Shown: in pieces, positions 6,297 through 14,367 of the stretch
Numbering within the stretch: the stretch's first letter is position 1
Layout: each line of letters opens with the position of its first letter
NCBI GenBank assembly: GCA_024694785.1
Contig: JAILJL010000139.1
Span: 1-14,367 of the forward strand
Reading direction: 5' to 3'
Source: Lachnospiraceae bacterium
GTDB taxonomy: Bacteria; Bacillota; Clostridia; Lachnospirales; Lachnospiraceae
Length of the DNA: 14,367 nucleotides
Position numbers and translations under genes: made by a program
The notes under the pieces: model-generated
Databases searched by the model: none
What the model was told of the DNA's origin: nothing
The model's input: the letters and a program-made list of their open reading frames with translations, nothing else

Positions 6297-9200
6297 TTAA
6301 TTGATATTCTCTGCCAGCATCTTATATAATTCTTTTACGTTAATCGGTTTCGCAACATGGTCATTCATGCCCGCTTTAATGCATGCCTCTCTGTCTTCCA
6401 CAAAGGCATTCGCCGTAGTCGCAATTATAGGCAGATTCCAGTCGCTTCTTTCTTTATGAGATCTTATGATCTTGGTCGCTTCAATTCCGTCCATTACAGG
6501 CATTCTTATATCCATAAGTACTATGTCATAATTACCTTCTTTTGACTCAAGATAAGCATTGACTGCCCTATTTCCATCCTCGGCAAGATCCACATACATT
6601 CCCTTCTGGGTGAGTATCTTGACAAGTATCTTGGCATTAAGCGGCTGATCTTCCACGACAAGCGCTTTTTTCCCGGTAAGGTCTCCCTTGCTTTCCTTAC
6701 TGTAAGGACCCATCTCCTTCTCGGTAATCTCACATTCTTCGAGCTCAAGAACAACCTTTACGTCCGTTCCGTGTCCCTTCTCCGAAGTTATCATTATCTT
6801 ACCCTTAAGAAGGTCTACAAGCTGCTTGACTATAGAGAGTCCAAGCCCGGAGCCCTGCCTTGTATCAATCGTGCTTGTATGTGCCTGCGAGAACGCATCA
6901 AACGCATGCTCCAGGAATTCTCTGGACATTCCTATACCGCTGTCGATAACATGAAATTCCACCATTACCATTCCGTTTGATTCTCTGACCATATCGGCTT
7001 TGTATAATACTTTGCCGCCTTCCGGCGTATACTTACAGGAATTCGACAAAAGATTAAGGAATATCTGACCGAATCTTAATCGATCGATATTAAATACCTT
7101 GTCCGCAATCGAGTCAAATTCGACACTATATTCAACACCCTTGCTCCTGCACTGTTCTCCGATAATCGTATTGATACTTTCAAGAAATTCACTCATCGAA
7201 TACGGTTCCGGATGAAGCACGAACTTCTTCTCTTCTGCCTGCGAAATATCAAGAATATCATTTACAAGTGACAGAAGCATCTGACCGGAAGATATTATCT
7301 TACGCTGGTATTCCTGAATCTCTGCCTCGTTTGATTCATCAAGTGCTATCTGCGCCATGCCCAGAATTCCGTTAAGCGGAGTTCTTAAATCATGGCTCAT
7401 TCTTGAAAGGAAATCAATCTTGGCATTCTCGCCGGCCTTTGCCTTGGCAAGCGCTTTTTTAAGGAGTTCTCTCTTCTTGACTTCTTCATCATATATAGCC
7501 GATACATCCTTTATTCCCATAAGGAATCTGTTCGGAAATCGATTAATCTGCGTATAAGACAGCTGAATGTGTTTGATTACGCCGGGCTTTGGCATTGCCG
7601 TGACGGTCTCGACATACTTGCCCTTTTCTTTTACTTTCTTAATTACATTATCTATCGATACTCTTCTTCTGATCAATTCTCTATGTTTAACAGGAAGTAT
7701 CTTCATGAAATGCTCGATATTATCCTTGTAATCAAGTTCCTCTTTCGCAATAAATGTCTCGCTTCCTCCCGGCTGATTGTATATGGTCTTAACCATTCCG
7801 GTATTGATATCGAGTACACCCATCGCGTCATAGTCCATCGCTGTAATTGTTTTACCGATCTGGAGAATCAGAGATTCTTCAGTATCATCGTGAACGATAA
7901 TATATCCTTCCATCGCATTGGTTGCAGGATTCTTAAGCACATCCATCGCGAAATTTGCGAAGATCAACCTGTCGTCACTAAGATAAATAGGCACGCTCAC
8001 CTCAAATTTCGTAATACCGGCTTCATAATCCTTAAATACCCTCGCAATATCAAGTGTTGCCACAAGTTCATCTCTTGAATCTTCCGGGACATACTTTCCG
8101 ACCATTGAGGCAAAATTCTCCAGGGAATTACCCTCGATATCCTTTCTAAATCGCGAATATCTCGACTTTACATCAACGACTTTATTCTTATCAAGGTCCA
8201 CCTGCGCATAGCAAAGCGATTTCTTTCTGTAGTTCTCCAGATAATTAAGCTGGCTTTCATATAACTTACGGTTCTTAATTTCTTCGGTAATATCTTTTCT
8301 CGAGATATATAGCCTGTCCGGCTTACCGCTGCTGTCGAACGCTGTTGTTATCCTCATCTTGAATGTCTTATAAATCTCATTATCATTATGCCTGCGTCTC
8401 ATTATACATTCCTGCTCTTTAACGCCGGCCTTTGCATTTTCAATAACATCAATTACTTTCGCACGATCTTCCGGATGGAACTTTTCCAATCCAAGAACGT
8501 GTTCATCTCCAATATTCGGAACAAAAGTCCTGTTAGTCACGCCATCATATATAGTAAACTCACCGTTGCCCAGACTATAGCTCATGAACCTGAAATCATT
8601 CTGCATCATAGCCATGTTGAAAGCATCTATAAGCCTCTTTTGCAGATCTATATCCTTGACTATTCCTACAGCATGGGTACGATTACCATTTTCATCCTTT
8701 GCTACCGCAAGCATTATATTGAACCATTTTCTATTACCGTTAATATCAATCTGACATACATCTTCCGCATGGTCCGCGCCTTCAAGTACCTGCCTGTAGA
8801 TATTTCTGAGCTTATCGGACTCTGCTCGCGATACAAAATATTCATCCCTTATCTCCTCAGGATGCATCTCATATGTATGCCCCCAACCAAAGATTCTCTG
8901 CGCCTCGGCACTTGGTGTGCATCTATGTGTCTGCAGATCATATTCCCAATACGGCATTTGCATTGCATCAAGCGCACTAATTCTGATTGTCTTATTCTTG
9001 TTGACAAATCCTTCCGACTTTATACTGTTTTCTTCAACGAAAAACACAGCACGATACTTTTTATCACCCTGCTGTATTAATTCCGTATTAAGCTTGTAAA
9101 TCTTTCCGTCCCTGGAATTATAGTATTCTTCTGCTTTAAATCCCTTTAATCGGTTGAGCACCTGCGAATTGCAACCAGAACATGGCGCATCGCCATTCCC

Positions 9201-9347
9201 GAAATAATCGAAACAATAGCCTACTCGATCATCTTTACCAATACCTATAATCTCTCGCGCGGCATTATTGATATACTCAATCTTATAAGTCGCAAGATCA
9301 ATTATGCATACGCCCTCAGCCAAGCAGTCAATTATTGCCTGTAGCAT
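6297..9347 (-). CDS. Multi-PAS hybrid sensor histidine kinase with C-terminal receiver
   Basis: A 1016-residue cytoplasmic hybrid kinase with no membrane segments. About 630 residues of sensor precede the kinase: a first PAS (about 4-105) with Cys at 45, 56 and 59 (APCSGCN), a second (about 122-238) and third (about 250-358) ending in the usual IVKDI and RKDITEE transitions, and two weaker PAS-like stretches (about 370-492 and 500-620). The kinase core follows a short coiled linker: H652 in MSHDLRTPLNG, N-box N765/N769, G1 DSGIGMS (802-808) and G2 GSGLGLS (832-838). The receiver (about 893-1014) has E899/D900, phosphoacceptor D946 in LMDIRMP, T978 and K1000. ATG 9347 has GGAGGG seven bases upstream. 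No output domain is present, so phosphate probably passes to an HPt protein such as the one at 4192-4542. What it senses cannot be told from sequence. Confidence 0.95.
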   Translation of the reverse strand: MLQAIIDCLAEGVCIIDLATYKIEYINNAAREIIGIGKDDRVGYCFDYFGNGDAPCSGCNSQVLNRLKGFKAEEYYNSRDGKIYKLNTELIQQGDKKYRAVFFVEENSIKSEGFVNKNKTIRISALDAMQMPYWEYDLQTHRCTPSAEAQRIFGWGHTYEMHPEEIRDEYFVSRAESDKLRNIYRQVLEGADHAEDVCQIDINGNRKWFNIMLAVAKDENGNRTHAVGIVKDIDLQKRLIDAFNMAMMQNDFRFMSYSLGNGEFTIYDGVTNRTFVPNIGDEHVLGLEKFHPEDRAKVIDVIENAKAGVKEQECIMRRRHNDNEIYKTFKMRITTAFDSSGKPDRLYISRKDITEEIKNRKLYESQLNYLENYRKKSLCYAQVDLDKNKVVDVKSRYSRFRKDIEGNSLENFASMVGKYVPEDSRDELVATLDIARVFKDYEAGITKFEVSVPIYLSDDRLIFANFAMDVLKNPATNAMEGYIIVHDDTEESLILQIGKTITAMDYDAMGVLDINTGMVKTIYNQPGGSETFIAKEELDYKDNIEHFMKILPVKHRELIRRRVSIDNVIKKVKEKGKYVETVTAMPKPGVIKHIQLSYTQINRFPNRFLMGIKDVSAIYDEEVKKRELLKKALAKAKAGENAKIDFLSRMSHDLRTPLNGILGMAQIALDESNEAEIQEYQRKIISSGQMLLSLVNDILDISQAEEKKFVLHPEPYSMSEFLESINTIIGEQCRSKGVEYSVEFDSIADKVFNIDRLRFGQIFLNLLSNSCKYTPEGGKVLYKADMVRESNGMVMVEFHVIDSGIGMSREFLEHAFDAFSQAHTSTIDTRQGSGLGLSIVKQLVDLLKGKIMITSEKGHGTDVKVVLELEECEITEKEMGPYSKESKGDLTGKKALVVEDQPLNAKILVKILTQKGMYVDLAEDGNRAVNAYLESKEGNYDIVLMDIRMPVMDGIEATKIIRSHKERSDWNLPIIATTANAFVEDREACIKAGMNDHVAKPINVKELYKMLAENIN

Positions 9348-9383
9348 AATATCGCCCTCCGGATTTTGGGTTCCGTATAGAAG

Positions 9384-9412
9384 ATGTTACCAAATTATTA
9401 AGTTTCTTTCTA
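9384..9412 (-). promoter_or_regulatory. Possible promoter for the multi-PAS kinase
   Basis: In the 71-base gap between lplA and the kinase, the minus strand has TAGAAA (9412-9407), a 17-base spacer and TAACAT (9389-9384) with TG at the extended -10 position. Each hexamer matches four of six consensus bases. The start point would be near 9377, about 30 bases before the gene. No hairpin terminator is visible between the lplA stop and this site, so read-through from the glycine operon is also possible. Confidence 0.4.
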
Positions 9413-9418
9413 CTGGTT

Positions 9419-10393
9419 CTATATTATTTCACAAAGATATAACAAAATATCACGTACTTCGCCTGTTACGGCTTCTGCCTTTAGTGTAAGTGCTTCTTTT
9501 CTGTACGGAATTCCCGGAAGTGCTTCCTCTATCTTCTCCGCAAGGGCTACATTCATTGAATCCGTATGCGCTTTGACGTGATTAATGATTCCCGCATTAA
9601 CATCAAGTAAAAGCTGAACTTCGCCGAATTCGAACCTGTGCTCTACCTTATGTGTGAAAGGAATCTTCTGTCCGTAAAGCCACTCCTCGCTTGCGTACTT
9701 TGTTCTTAACTCTTCAATCTTTGCTCTGTCCTCTTCTGAAAGAACAATCATATCGAAGTCATGTCCGTATACGCATCTAAAAGCTCCCTCCATGGCAGTT
9801 TTCAATGAATCCACCGTAATCTTATCGCTAGCCTCCGCAAGATTCATTACACGCGATTTAACGCTCGACACGCCCTTTGACTTAAGCTTTTCTTCCGACA
9901 CATTAAGATAGTCGGACAATTTCTCCTTATTCCCGTTAACAAGTATGCATCCATGATGATATGCATAATTGCCCGATTCATAATATGCATTACCCGAGAA
10001 TTTCCTGTTATCTACCGTTATATCATTTCTTCCGGTCAGCATTGCCTTAACCCCGAAAGAATTAACGGCTTCAACTATTACACCAAGCTGTTTTTCAAGA
10101 TTATAATTATTCTTTCTTACACAGAAAGTAAAATTAAGATTTCCGTCATCGTGATATACAGCCCCGCCACCTGAAAGACGGCGGGCAATATGCCCGCCGT
10201 CTTCCTCAAGTTTTGAAACATTACATTCACGATAAGCATTTTGGTTTTTCCCTATAACTACGGTGTTTCTATTTTGCCACAAATATAAGATGCAAACGTC
10301 AGCCCCCACTGAAAACGTCAGAAACTCCTCGGTCGCAAGATTATAATAAGGATCCTGCATATCCGATACATATACTTTCAAACTGCTTATCAT
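9419..10393 (-). CDS. lplA: Lipoate-protein ligase A
   Basis: A 324-residue ligase that activates free lipoate with ATP and joins it to a specific lysine of a carrier protein. The N-terminal catalytic domain (1-250) has the family boxes RRLSGGGAVYHD (71-82), GRNDI (121-125) and the lipoyl-AMP-binding K131 in RKFSGNA, plus the HHG turn near 146 and the K-G-V-x-S-V-x-S-R-V element (173-182). The C-terminal accessory domain (about 250-324) is also present, so this is the full-length bacterial type rather than a short octanoyltransferase. ATG 10393 has AGGAGA eight bases upstream, overlapping the gcvPB stop, so it is the last gene of the glycine cleavage unit. The obvious substrate is K63 of the GcvH encoded in the same unit. 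The gene implies that the cell can take up or recycle lipoate. Confidence 0.96.
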   Translation of the reverse strand: MISSLKVYVSDMQDPYYNLATEEFLTFSVGADVCILYLWQNRNTVVIGKNQNAYRECNVSKLEEDGGHIARRLSGGGAVYHDDGNLNFTFCVRKNNYNLEKQLGVIVEAVNSFGVKAMLTGRNDITVDNRKFSGNAYYESGNYAYHHGCILVNGNKEKLSDYLNVSEEKLKSKGVSSVKSRVMNLAEASDKITVDSLKTAMEGAFRCVYGHDFDMIVLSEEDRAKIEELRTKYASEEWLYGQKIPFTHKVEHRFEFGEVQLLLDVNAGIINHVKAHTDSMNVALAEKIEEALPGIPYRKEALTLKAEAVTGEVRDILLYLCEII

Positions 10394-10405
10394 ATTTACT
10401 TTCTC

Positions 10406-11833
10406 CTAAAACTCGTAAGCGACTACCGGAGTTCTTGCAGCCTTAACCTCATCAGGTCTTGAAATAACCGTTGTATGAGGCGAATTTCTGATATAATCAG
10501 GATCCGATACTGCCTTGTCGTGGATCTCCTTTAATACGCTGATTACGTGGTCCATCTCTTCCTTCGTCTCTGTCTCTGTAGGCTCAATCATAAGTGCCTC
10601 ATGAACGATTAACGGGAAGTACATTGTAGGCGGATGAATACCATAATCGAGCATTGCCTTGGCAATATCCATAGCTGCAATGTTAATCTGCTTATGCTCT
10701 TCTTCAAGAGTCATAACAAACTCATGCATACATGTTACAGGGTATGCCATATGGTATGTCTTTGAAAGCTTAACTCTCATATAGTTAGCATTAAGAACGG
10801 CATTGCTTGATGCTTCCTTAATACCTTCCTTACCAAGTGTTGTAATATATGTAAGTGCCTTGACCATTACAAGGAAGTTGCCTCCCATTGTACGTAGGTC
10901 ACCGATCGTATCGGTTGCATAACTCTTATCATAGCAGTCACCATTCTTAACTGCAGTAAATCCAGGTAAGAACTTTTTAAGGAATTCCTTGCATCCTACA
11001 GGACCCGATCCCGGACCACCGCCACCGTGAGGTGTTGCAAAAGTCTTGTGAAGGTTGATATGAAGTACATCGAATCCCATATCACCCGGACGGCACTGTC
11101 CCATAACTGCGTTAAGGTTGGCACCATCATAATAGCAAAGGCCACCTGCCTCATGAACAATCTTGGTAATCTCAAGGATGTTCTTATCGAATACACCTAC
11201 TGTATTAGGGTTGGTAAGCATAAGACCTGCAGTATCCTCTCCGACAGCTGCTCTCAAACCATCAAGGTCTACGCAGCCCTTGTCATCGGAAGGAATGTTG
11301 ATTACTTCAAATCCTGCCATAACAGCGGAAGCCGGATTGGTTCCGTGTGCACTGTCAGGAACGATAATCTTATTTCTCTTCATATCATTGCGGCTTTCAT
11401 GATAAGCCTTGATAAGAAGAAGACCGGTAAACTCGCCATGAGCACCTGCAGCAGGCTGTAATGTTACCGCATCCATACCTGCAATCTCTGCAAGGTCTTT
11501 CTGCAATGTATCCATTACTTCAAGGCATCCCTGAACGGACTCAACCGGAGCAAGCGGGTGAACACCCGTAAATCCCGGAAGTGCTGCCATCTCTTCGTCA
11601 ATCTTAGGATTGTACTTCATTGTACATGATCCTAATGGATAGAATCCATCATTAACACCATGTGTACGCTTAGCAAGCTTGGTATAGTGACGGCTTAGTT
11701 CCTGCTCGGATACGTGCGGAAGGTGTAATTCCTGCTTTCTCGGATTAGCATTAAGCTTAACCTCCGGAACATCGCATTTAGGGAAGATATCAAGCTGTCT
11801 TCCTTCTTCGCCGATTTCAAATATAAGTTCCAT
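10406..11833 (-). CDS. gcvPB: Glycine dehydrogenase (decarboxylating) subunit 2
   Basis: The 475-residue C-terminal half of the glycine cleavage P protein; with GcvPA it decarboxylates glycine on pyridoxal phosphate and passes the aminomethyl group to lipoyl-GcvH. The PLP-binding K263 lies in NLHKTFATPHGGGGPG (260-275), with the conserved THGVNDGFYPLGSCTMKYNP stretch (57-76) and PDSAHGTNPAS (159-169). Length is normal for the two-subunit form. The open frame could start at GTG 11842, but AAGGAGG ends one base before that codon and 10 bases before ATG 11833, so I take 11833. That ATG overlaps the gcvPA stop (TAATG), which implies translational coupling and equal amounts of the two subunits. 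lplA follows 12 bases after the stop. Confidence 0.97.
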   Translation of the reverse strand: MELIFEIGEEGRQLDIFPKCDVPEVKLNANPRKQELHLPHVSEQELSRHYTKLAKRTHGVNDGFYPLGSCTMKYNPKIDEEMAALPGFTGVHPLAPVESVQGCLEVMDTLQKDLAEIAGMDAVTLQPAAGAHGEFTGLLLIKAYHESRNDMKRNKIIVPDSAHGTNPASAVMAGFEVINIPSDDKGCVDLDGLRAAVGEDTAGLMLTNPNTVGVFDKNILEITKIVHEAGGLCYYDGANLNAVMGQCRPGDMGFDVLHINLHKTFATPHGGGGPGSGPVGCKEFLKKFLPGFTAVKNGDCYDKSYATDTIGDLRTMGGNFLVMVKALTYITTLGKEGIKEASSNAVLNANYMRVKLSKTYHMAYPVTCMHEFVMTLEEEHKQINIAAMDIAKAMLDYGIHPPTMYFPLIVHEALMIEPTETETKEEMDHVISVLKEIHDKAVSDPDYIRNSPHTTVISRPDEVKAARTPVVAYEF

Positions 11834-13146
11834 TATGCGCACACCTCCTTTACGATAGCTACCACTTCATCCATGGAAGCCTTGGTATTCTTCTCGGTTA
11901 CGCACCAAAGAATCTCATTGTCGGAAAGCTTATAGCCACCGAGTATATTCTTAGCTTCAAGAGCTGCAAGAATCTTGTCTGCAGGTACCGAAGCTGTTGT
12001 AACGAACTCATGGAAGAATTCGCCGTTATATGTTCTCTTTAAGCCAACCTTCTCAAGTTCGCTTAAAAGGTAATGTGACTTACTTACGCACTGCTTTGCT
12101 GCTTCTGTAAGGCCTGCCTTACCTACAGCTGCAAGATACACGGAAACAGTCATCGCACAGAGTGCTTCGTTGGAACAGATGTTGGAAGAAGCCTTCTCAC
12201 GACGGATATGCTGCTCACGTGCCTGCAATGTAAGCACAAAAGCGCGATTACCGTCATGGTCTTCTGTCTGTCCTACGATTCTTCCCGGAATCTTACGCAT
12301 CATATCGGATACGCAAGCCATGAATCCTACATAAGGACCGCCGAATGCAATCGGGAGTCCGAGTGGCTGACCTTCGCCTACTGCGATGTCTGCGCCTGCC
12401 TCACGAGGTGTCTCCATGATTGCAAGTGACATAGGGTTGCAACCCATTATTAACTTAGCGCCGATGCCATGAGCAATGTCAGCTGCCTTATGTGAATCTT
12501 CGATCTGACCGAAGAAGTTAGGCTGCTGAATATAAAGGCATGCAGCACCTTCCGTCATCATTTCCTTAGCCTTATCAAGATCGGTCACACCATCCTTAAC
12601 AGGTACCATCTTAACTTCGGTATTGCTTCCGAAGCAGTATGTCTTGATTACGGACACTACCTTAGGATCGGTAGACTCCGAAATATACATAACGGAGTGT
12701 TTTCTGTCCTTACACATAGCGCATGCTTCAGCAGCTGCTGTGCCGCCGTCATATACGCAGGCATTGGATACATCCATTCCTGTAAGCTGACAGATTGCTG
12801 TCTGATACTCAAATATAGACTGTAAAATACCCTGGCTTATCTCAGCCTGATAAGGTGTATATGCAGTTACAAATTCTTCCTTTGAAGTAATCTGCTTAAC
12901 GATCGAAGGAATATAGTGATCGTAAGCACCTGCACCTCTATATATAGCCTTGTACTGCTTATTCTTGGCAGCCATATTGCTTATGATTGTTGCTGTCTCA
13001 AGCTCAGACTTACCTTCTTCAAGCTTAAGATCCTTAAGACGAACGGATTCCGGAATTACCGAGAATAAATCATCAAAATCCTTATATCCGATCTCGTTAA
13101 GCATCTTTAACTGTTCTTCTTTTGTATTAGGTACATATCTACCCAT
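11833..13146 (-). CDS. gcvPA: Glycine dehydrogenase (decarboxylating) subunit 1
   Basis: The 437-residue N-terminal half of the split P protein, normal length for the two-subunit form. Family landmarks are RYVPNT at 3-8, the YTPYQAEISQG box, QLTGMDVSNACVYDGGTA in the first third and GEGQPLGLPIAFGGPYVG in the middle. It forms the alpha-beta heterotetramer core with GcvPB, which carries the PLP lysine. ATG 13146 has GAGGGA about eight bases upstream; the gap from gcvH is 38 bases with no terminator. The stop overlaps the gcvPB start by one base. Confidence 0.97.
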   Translation of the reverse strand: MGRYVPNTKEEQLKMLNEIGYKDFDDLFSVIPESVRLKDLKLEEGKSELETATIISNMAAKNKQYKAIYRGAGAYDHYIPSIVKQITSKEEFVTAYTPYQAEISQGILQSIFEYQTAICQLTGMDVSNACVYDGGTAAAEACAMCKDRKHSVMYISESTDPKVVSVIKTYCFGSNTEVKMVPVKDGVTDLDKAKEMMTEGAACLYIQQPNFFGQIEDSHKAADIAHGIGAKLIMGCNPMSLAIMETPREAGADIAVGEGQPLGLPIAFGGPYVGFMACVSDMMRKIPGRIVGQTEDHDGNRAFVLTLQAREQHIRREKASSNICSNEALCAMTVSVYLAAVGKAGLTEAAKQCVSKSHYLLSELEKVGLKRTYNGEFFHEFVTTASVPADKILAALEAKNILGGYKLSDNEILWCVTEKNTKASMDEVVAIVKEVCA

Positions 13147-13184
13147 TGATAGTCCCTCGTTTCTATAAAATGCTTATTCGTTAA

Positions 13185-13562
13185 TTATGCTTCTGTCTTG
13201 CAGAACTCTTCATACTCTTCTGCTGTCAATAACTCTTCTGTATCGCCAACATTCTTAACCTTGATGAACCAAGCATCATACGGAGCCTCGTTGATCTTTG
13301 CAGGCTCATCAAGTAACTCTTCGTTAATTGCGCATACTTCACCTGTTACAGGGCAGTTAACATCAGATACAGCCTTAACTGACTCAACATCAGCGAAAAC
13401 ATCGCCTGCTGTTACTGCGTCACCTTCTTCAGGAAGATTAACGAAAACGAGATCGCCAAGAGCGTCCTGTGCGAAATCTGTTAAACCGATAACTGCGATA
13501 TCGCCTTCCATCTTAACCCACTCATGTGTCTTTGTGTACTTTAATTCTGCTGGTGTATTCAT
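13185..13562 (-). CDS. gcvH: Glycine cleavage system H protein
   Basis: A 125-residue lipoyl carrier that shuttles the aminomethyl arm between the P, T and L proteins. The lipoylation site is K63 in [11 protein letters not shown], and the fold markers THEWVK (12-17), the [17 protein letters not shown] strand-turn (25-41) and LPEEGD (43-48) are present. Length is typical. ATG 13562 has AAGGAGA eight bases upstream. It sits 61 bases after gcvT in an AT-rich gap with no clear terminator, so it is probably in the same transcript. K63 is the likely target of the LplA encoded downstream. Confidence 0.97.
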   Translation of the reverse strand: MNTPAELKYTKTHEWVKMEGDIAVIGLTDFAQDALGDLVFVNLPEEGDAVTAGDVFADVESVKAVSDVNCPVTGEVCAINEELLDEPAKINEAPYDAWFIKVKNVGDTEELLTAEEYEEFCKTEA

Positions 13563-13623
13563 AATACTTATCTCCTTTACATATATGAAAATTATTGTTG
13601 TTTAATTATCTGCGCTTTTATAA

Positions 13624-14367
13624 TTAAGCTTTCTTAGGTCTCTTGTAGAAAGGAAGCTCGCAAACTTCTGCCTCTACTCTTCTTCCACGTACATCAGCCT
13701 CAATCTTAGTTCCGATCTCCTTATACTCAAGATCTACAAGTGCCATTGCATAAGCACCCTCAAGGAACGGAAGCTGTGTTCCGGATGTGGATATACCAAC
13801 CTTCTTATCGCCTACATAAAGGTCCATATGCTCACGGATGATTCCGCGGCCTGTAACCTTAAGTCCTACTCTCTTTCTTGTAAGAGGCATCTTCTCGATT
13901 GCTTCCTTACCAACGAACTCTGCCTTATCCATCTTAACGAAGATATCAAGGTCAGCTTCGAGAGGACTGATATCATCTGTCATCTCATGACCATAAAGCG
14001 GCATACCTGCTTCAAGTCTTAATGTATCTCTTGCGCCAAGTCCGCATGGAATAAGTCCGTACTCTTTACCTGCCTCAAGGAGCGCATCCCAGATAGCCGG
14101 TGTATCTTCTACATGGCAATATACTTCATAACCGAATTCACCTGTGTAACCGGTTCTTGAAAGAATAACTTCCTTGCCTGCAAAAGGAACATTGATTGTT
14201 GCTGTATAATACTTCTTAGGAAGATTCTCTTCGCCTGTAAGCTTAAGAACTACTGCCTTGGAGTTAGGACCCTGAATTGCAATCTGTCCTACTGTATCGG
14301 AAATGTCTGTTAACTTAACATCACCGATTACATGCTCCTGCATCCACTTGAAATCCTTGTCCTTGTT
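13624..14367 (-). CDS. gcvT: Aminomethyltransferase (glycine cleavage T protein), 5' end cut by window
   Basis: The C-terminal 247 residues of GcvT, which moves the one-carbon unit from GcvH to tetrahydrofolate and releases ammonia. The frame runs unbroken to the right edge: the eight codons before the first internal ATG (14343) read NKDKDFKW, which fits the conserved N-x-x-K-D stretch of the family, so that ATG is not the start. Other markers are GPNSK, SRTGYTGEFGYEVY (near the middle) and GLGARDTLRLEAGMPLYGHE. GcvT proteins are usually about 360 residues, so roughly 115 are missing off the edge, with the promoter and any glycine riboswitch. It is the first gene of the unit seen here. Confidence 0.97.
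   Translation of the reverse strand, partial: NKDKDFKWMQEHVIGDVKLTDISDTVGQIAIQGPNSKAVVLKLTGEENLPKKYYTATINVPFAGKEVILSRTGYTGEFGYEVYCHVEDTPAIWDALLEAGKEYGLIPCGLGARDTLRLEAGMPLYGHEMTDDISPLEADLDIFVKMDKAEFVGKEAIEKMPLTRKRVGLKVTGRGIIREHMDLYVGDKKVGISTSGTQLPFLEGAYAMALVDLEYKEIGTKIEADVRGRRVEAEVCELPFYKRPKKA

Noticed and set aside
8388-9080. A 230-codon open frame on the plus strand.
   Set aside because: It lies wholly opposite the large kinase gene, has no ribosome binding site or recognisable motif, and its residue make-up is that of an antisense shadow.
11834-11842. Longer start of gcvPB at GTG 11842.
   Set aside because: AGGAGG ends one base before it, too close for initiation; ATG 11833 is correctly spaced.
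13563-13623. TATAAA-like -10 in the gcvT-gcvH gap.
   Set aside because: The gap is simply AT-rich, there is no convincing -35, and the genes fit a single operon.
1-14367. Mobile elements, CRISPR arrays, tRNA/rRNA genes, defence genes.
   Set aside because: No transposase, integrase, spaced direct repeats, RNA gene folds or defence-type domains were seen, and base use looks even across the genes.

Overview
This is an ordinary-looking chromosomal stretch from a moderately AT-rich Gram-positive bacterium. Every supported gene lies on the minus strand, so transcription runs from high to low coordinates. Four things point to Clostridia, probably Lachnospiraceae: strong AGGAGG-type ribosome binding sites, a glycine decarboxylase split into GcvPA and GcvPB, cytoplasmic PAS hybrid kinases, and tightly packed genes. 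The family-level placement is inference; I do not name a genus.

Region 1 (14367 to 9419) is a glycine cleavage operon in the order gcvT (5' end off the window), gcvH, gcvPA, gcvPB, lplA. GcvPA/PB decarboxylate glycine and load the aminomethyl group on the lipoyl arm of GcvH, GcvT passes the one-carbon unit to tetrahydrofolate, and LplA attaches the lipoate that GcvH needs. The dihydrolipoyl dehydrogenase (L protein) is not in the window. Any glycine riboswitch would lie upstream of gcvT, off the right edge.

Region 2 (9347 to 3427) is a signalling block. It holds a 1016-residue multi-PAS hybrid histidine kinase, a 554-residue PAS-like hybrid histidine kinase, a stand-alone HPt phosphotransfer protein whose start codon directly abuts the kinase stop, and an exodeoxyribonuclease III gene coupled to the HPt gene. 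An extended -10 promoter (6251-6259), set in nested inverted repeats, probably drives the last three genes. The parts form a recognisable His-Asp-His relay with no output regulator in the window. An intrinsic terminator (3264-3291) ends this unit.

Region 3 (3263 to 1) starts with an extended -10 promoter (3181-3209). It drives a HEAT-repeat/RNA-methyltransferase fusion of the THUMP-methylase type with an atypical TDMPV motif, followed by a diguanylate cyclase (unknown N-terminal domain, GAF, PAS, GGDEF) that is cut off by the left edge just after its GGDEF motif.

I found no mobile elements, CRISPR arrays, tRNA or rRNA genes, or defence genes. The oddest items are the HEAT/methyltransferase fusion with its partner cyclase, the HPt-ExoIII coupling, and the inverted repeats around the second kinase promoter. 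None amounts to a clearly new system. Two gene starts were corrected from the longest open frame using ribosome binding sites (3103 and 11833).
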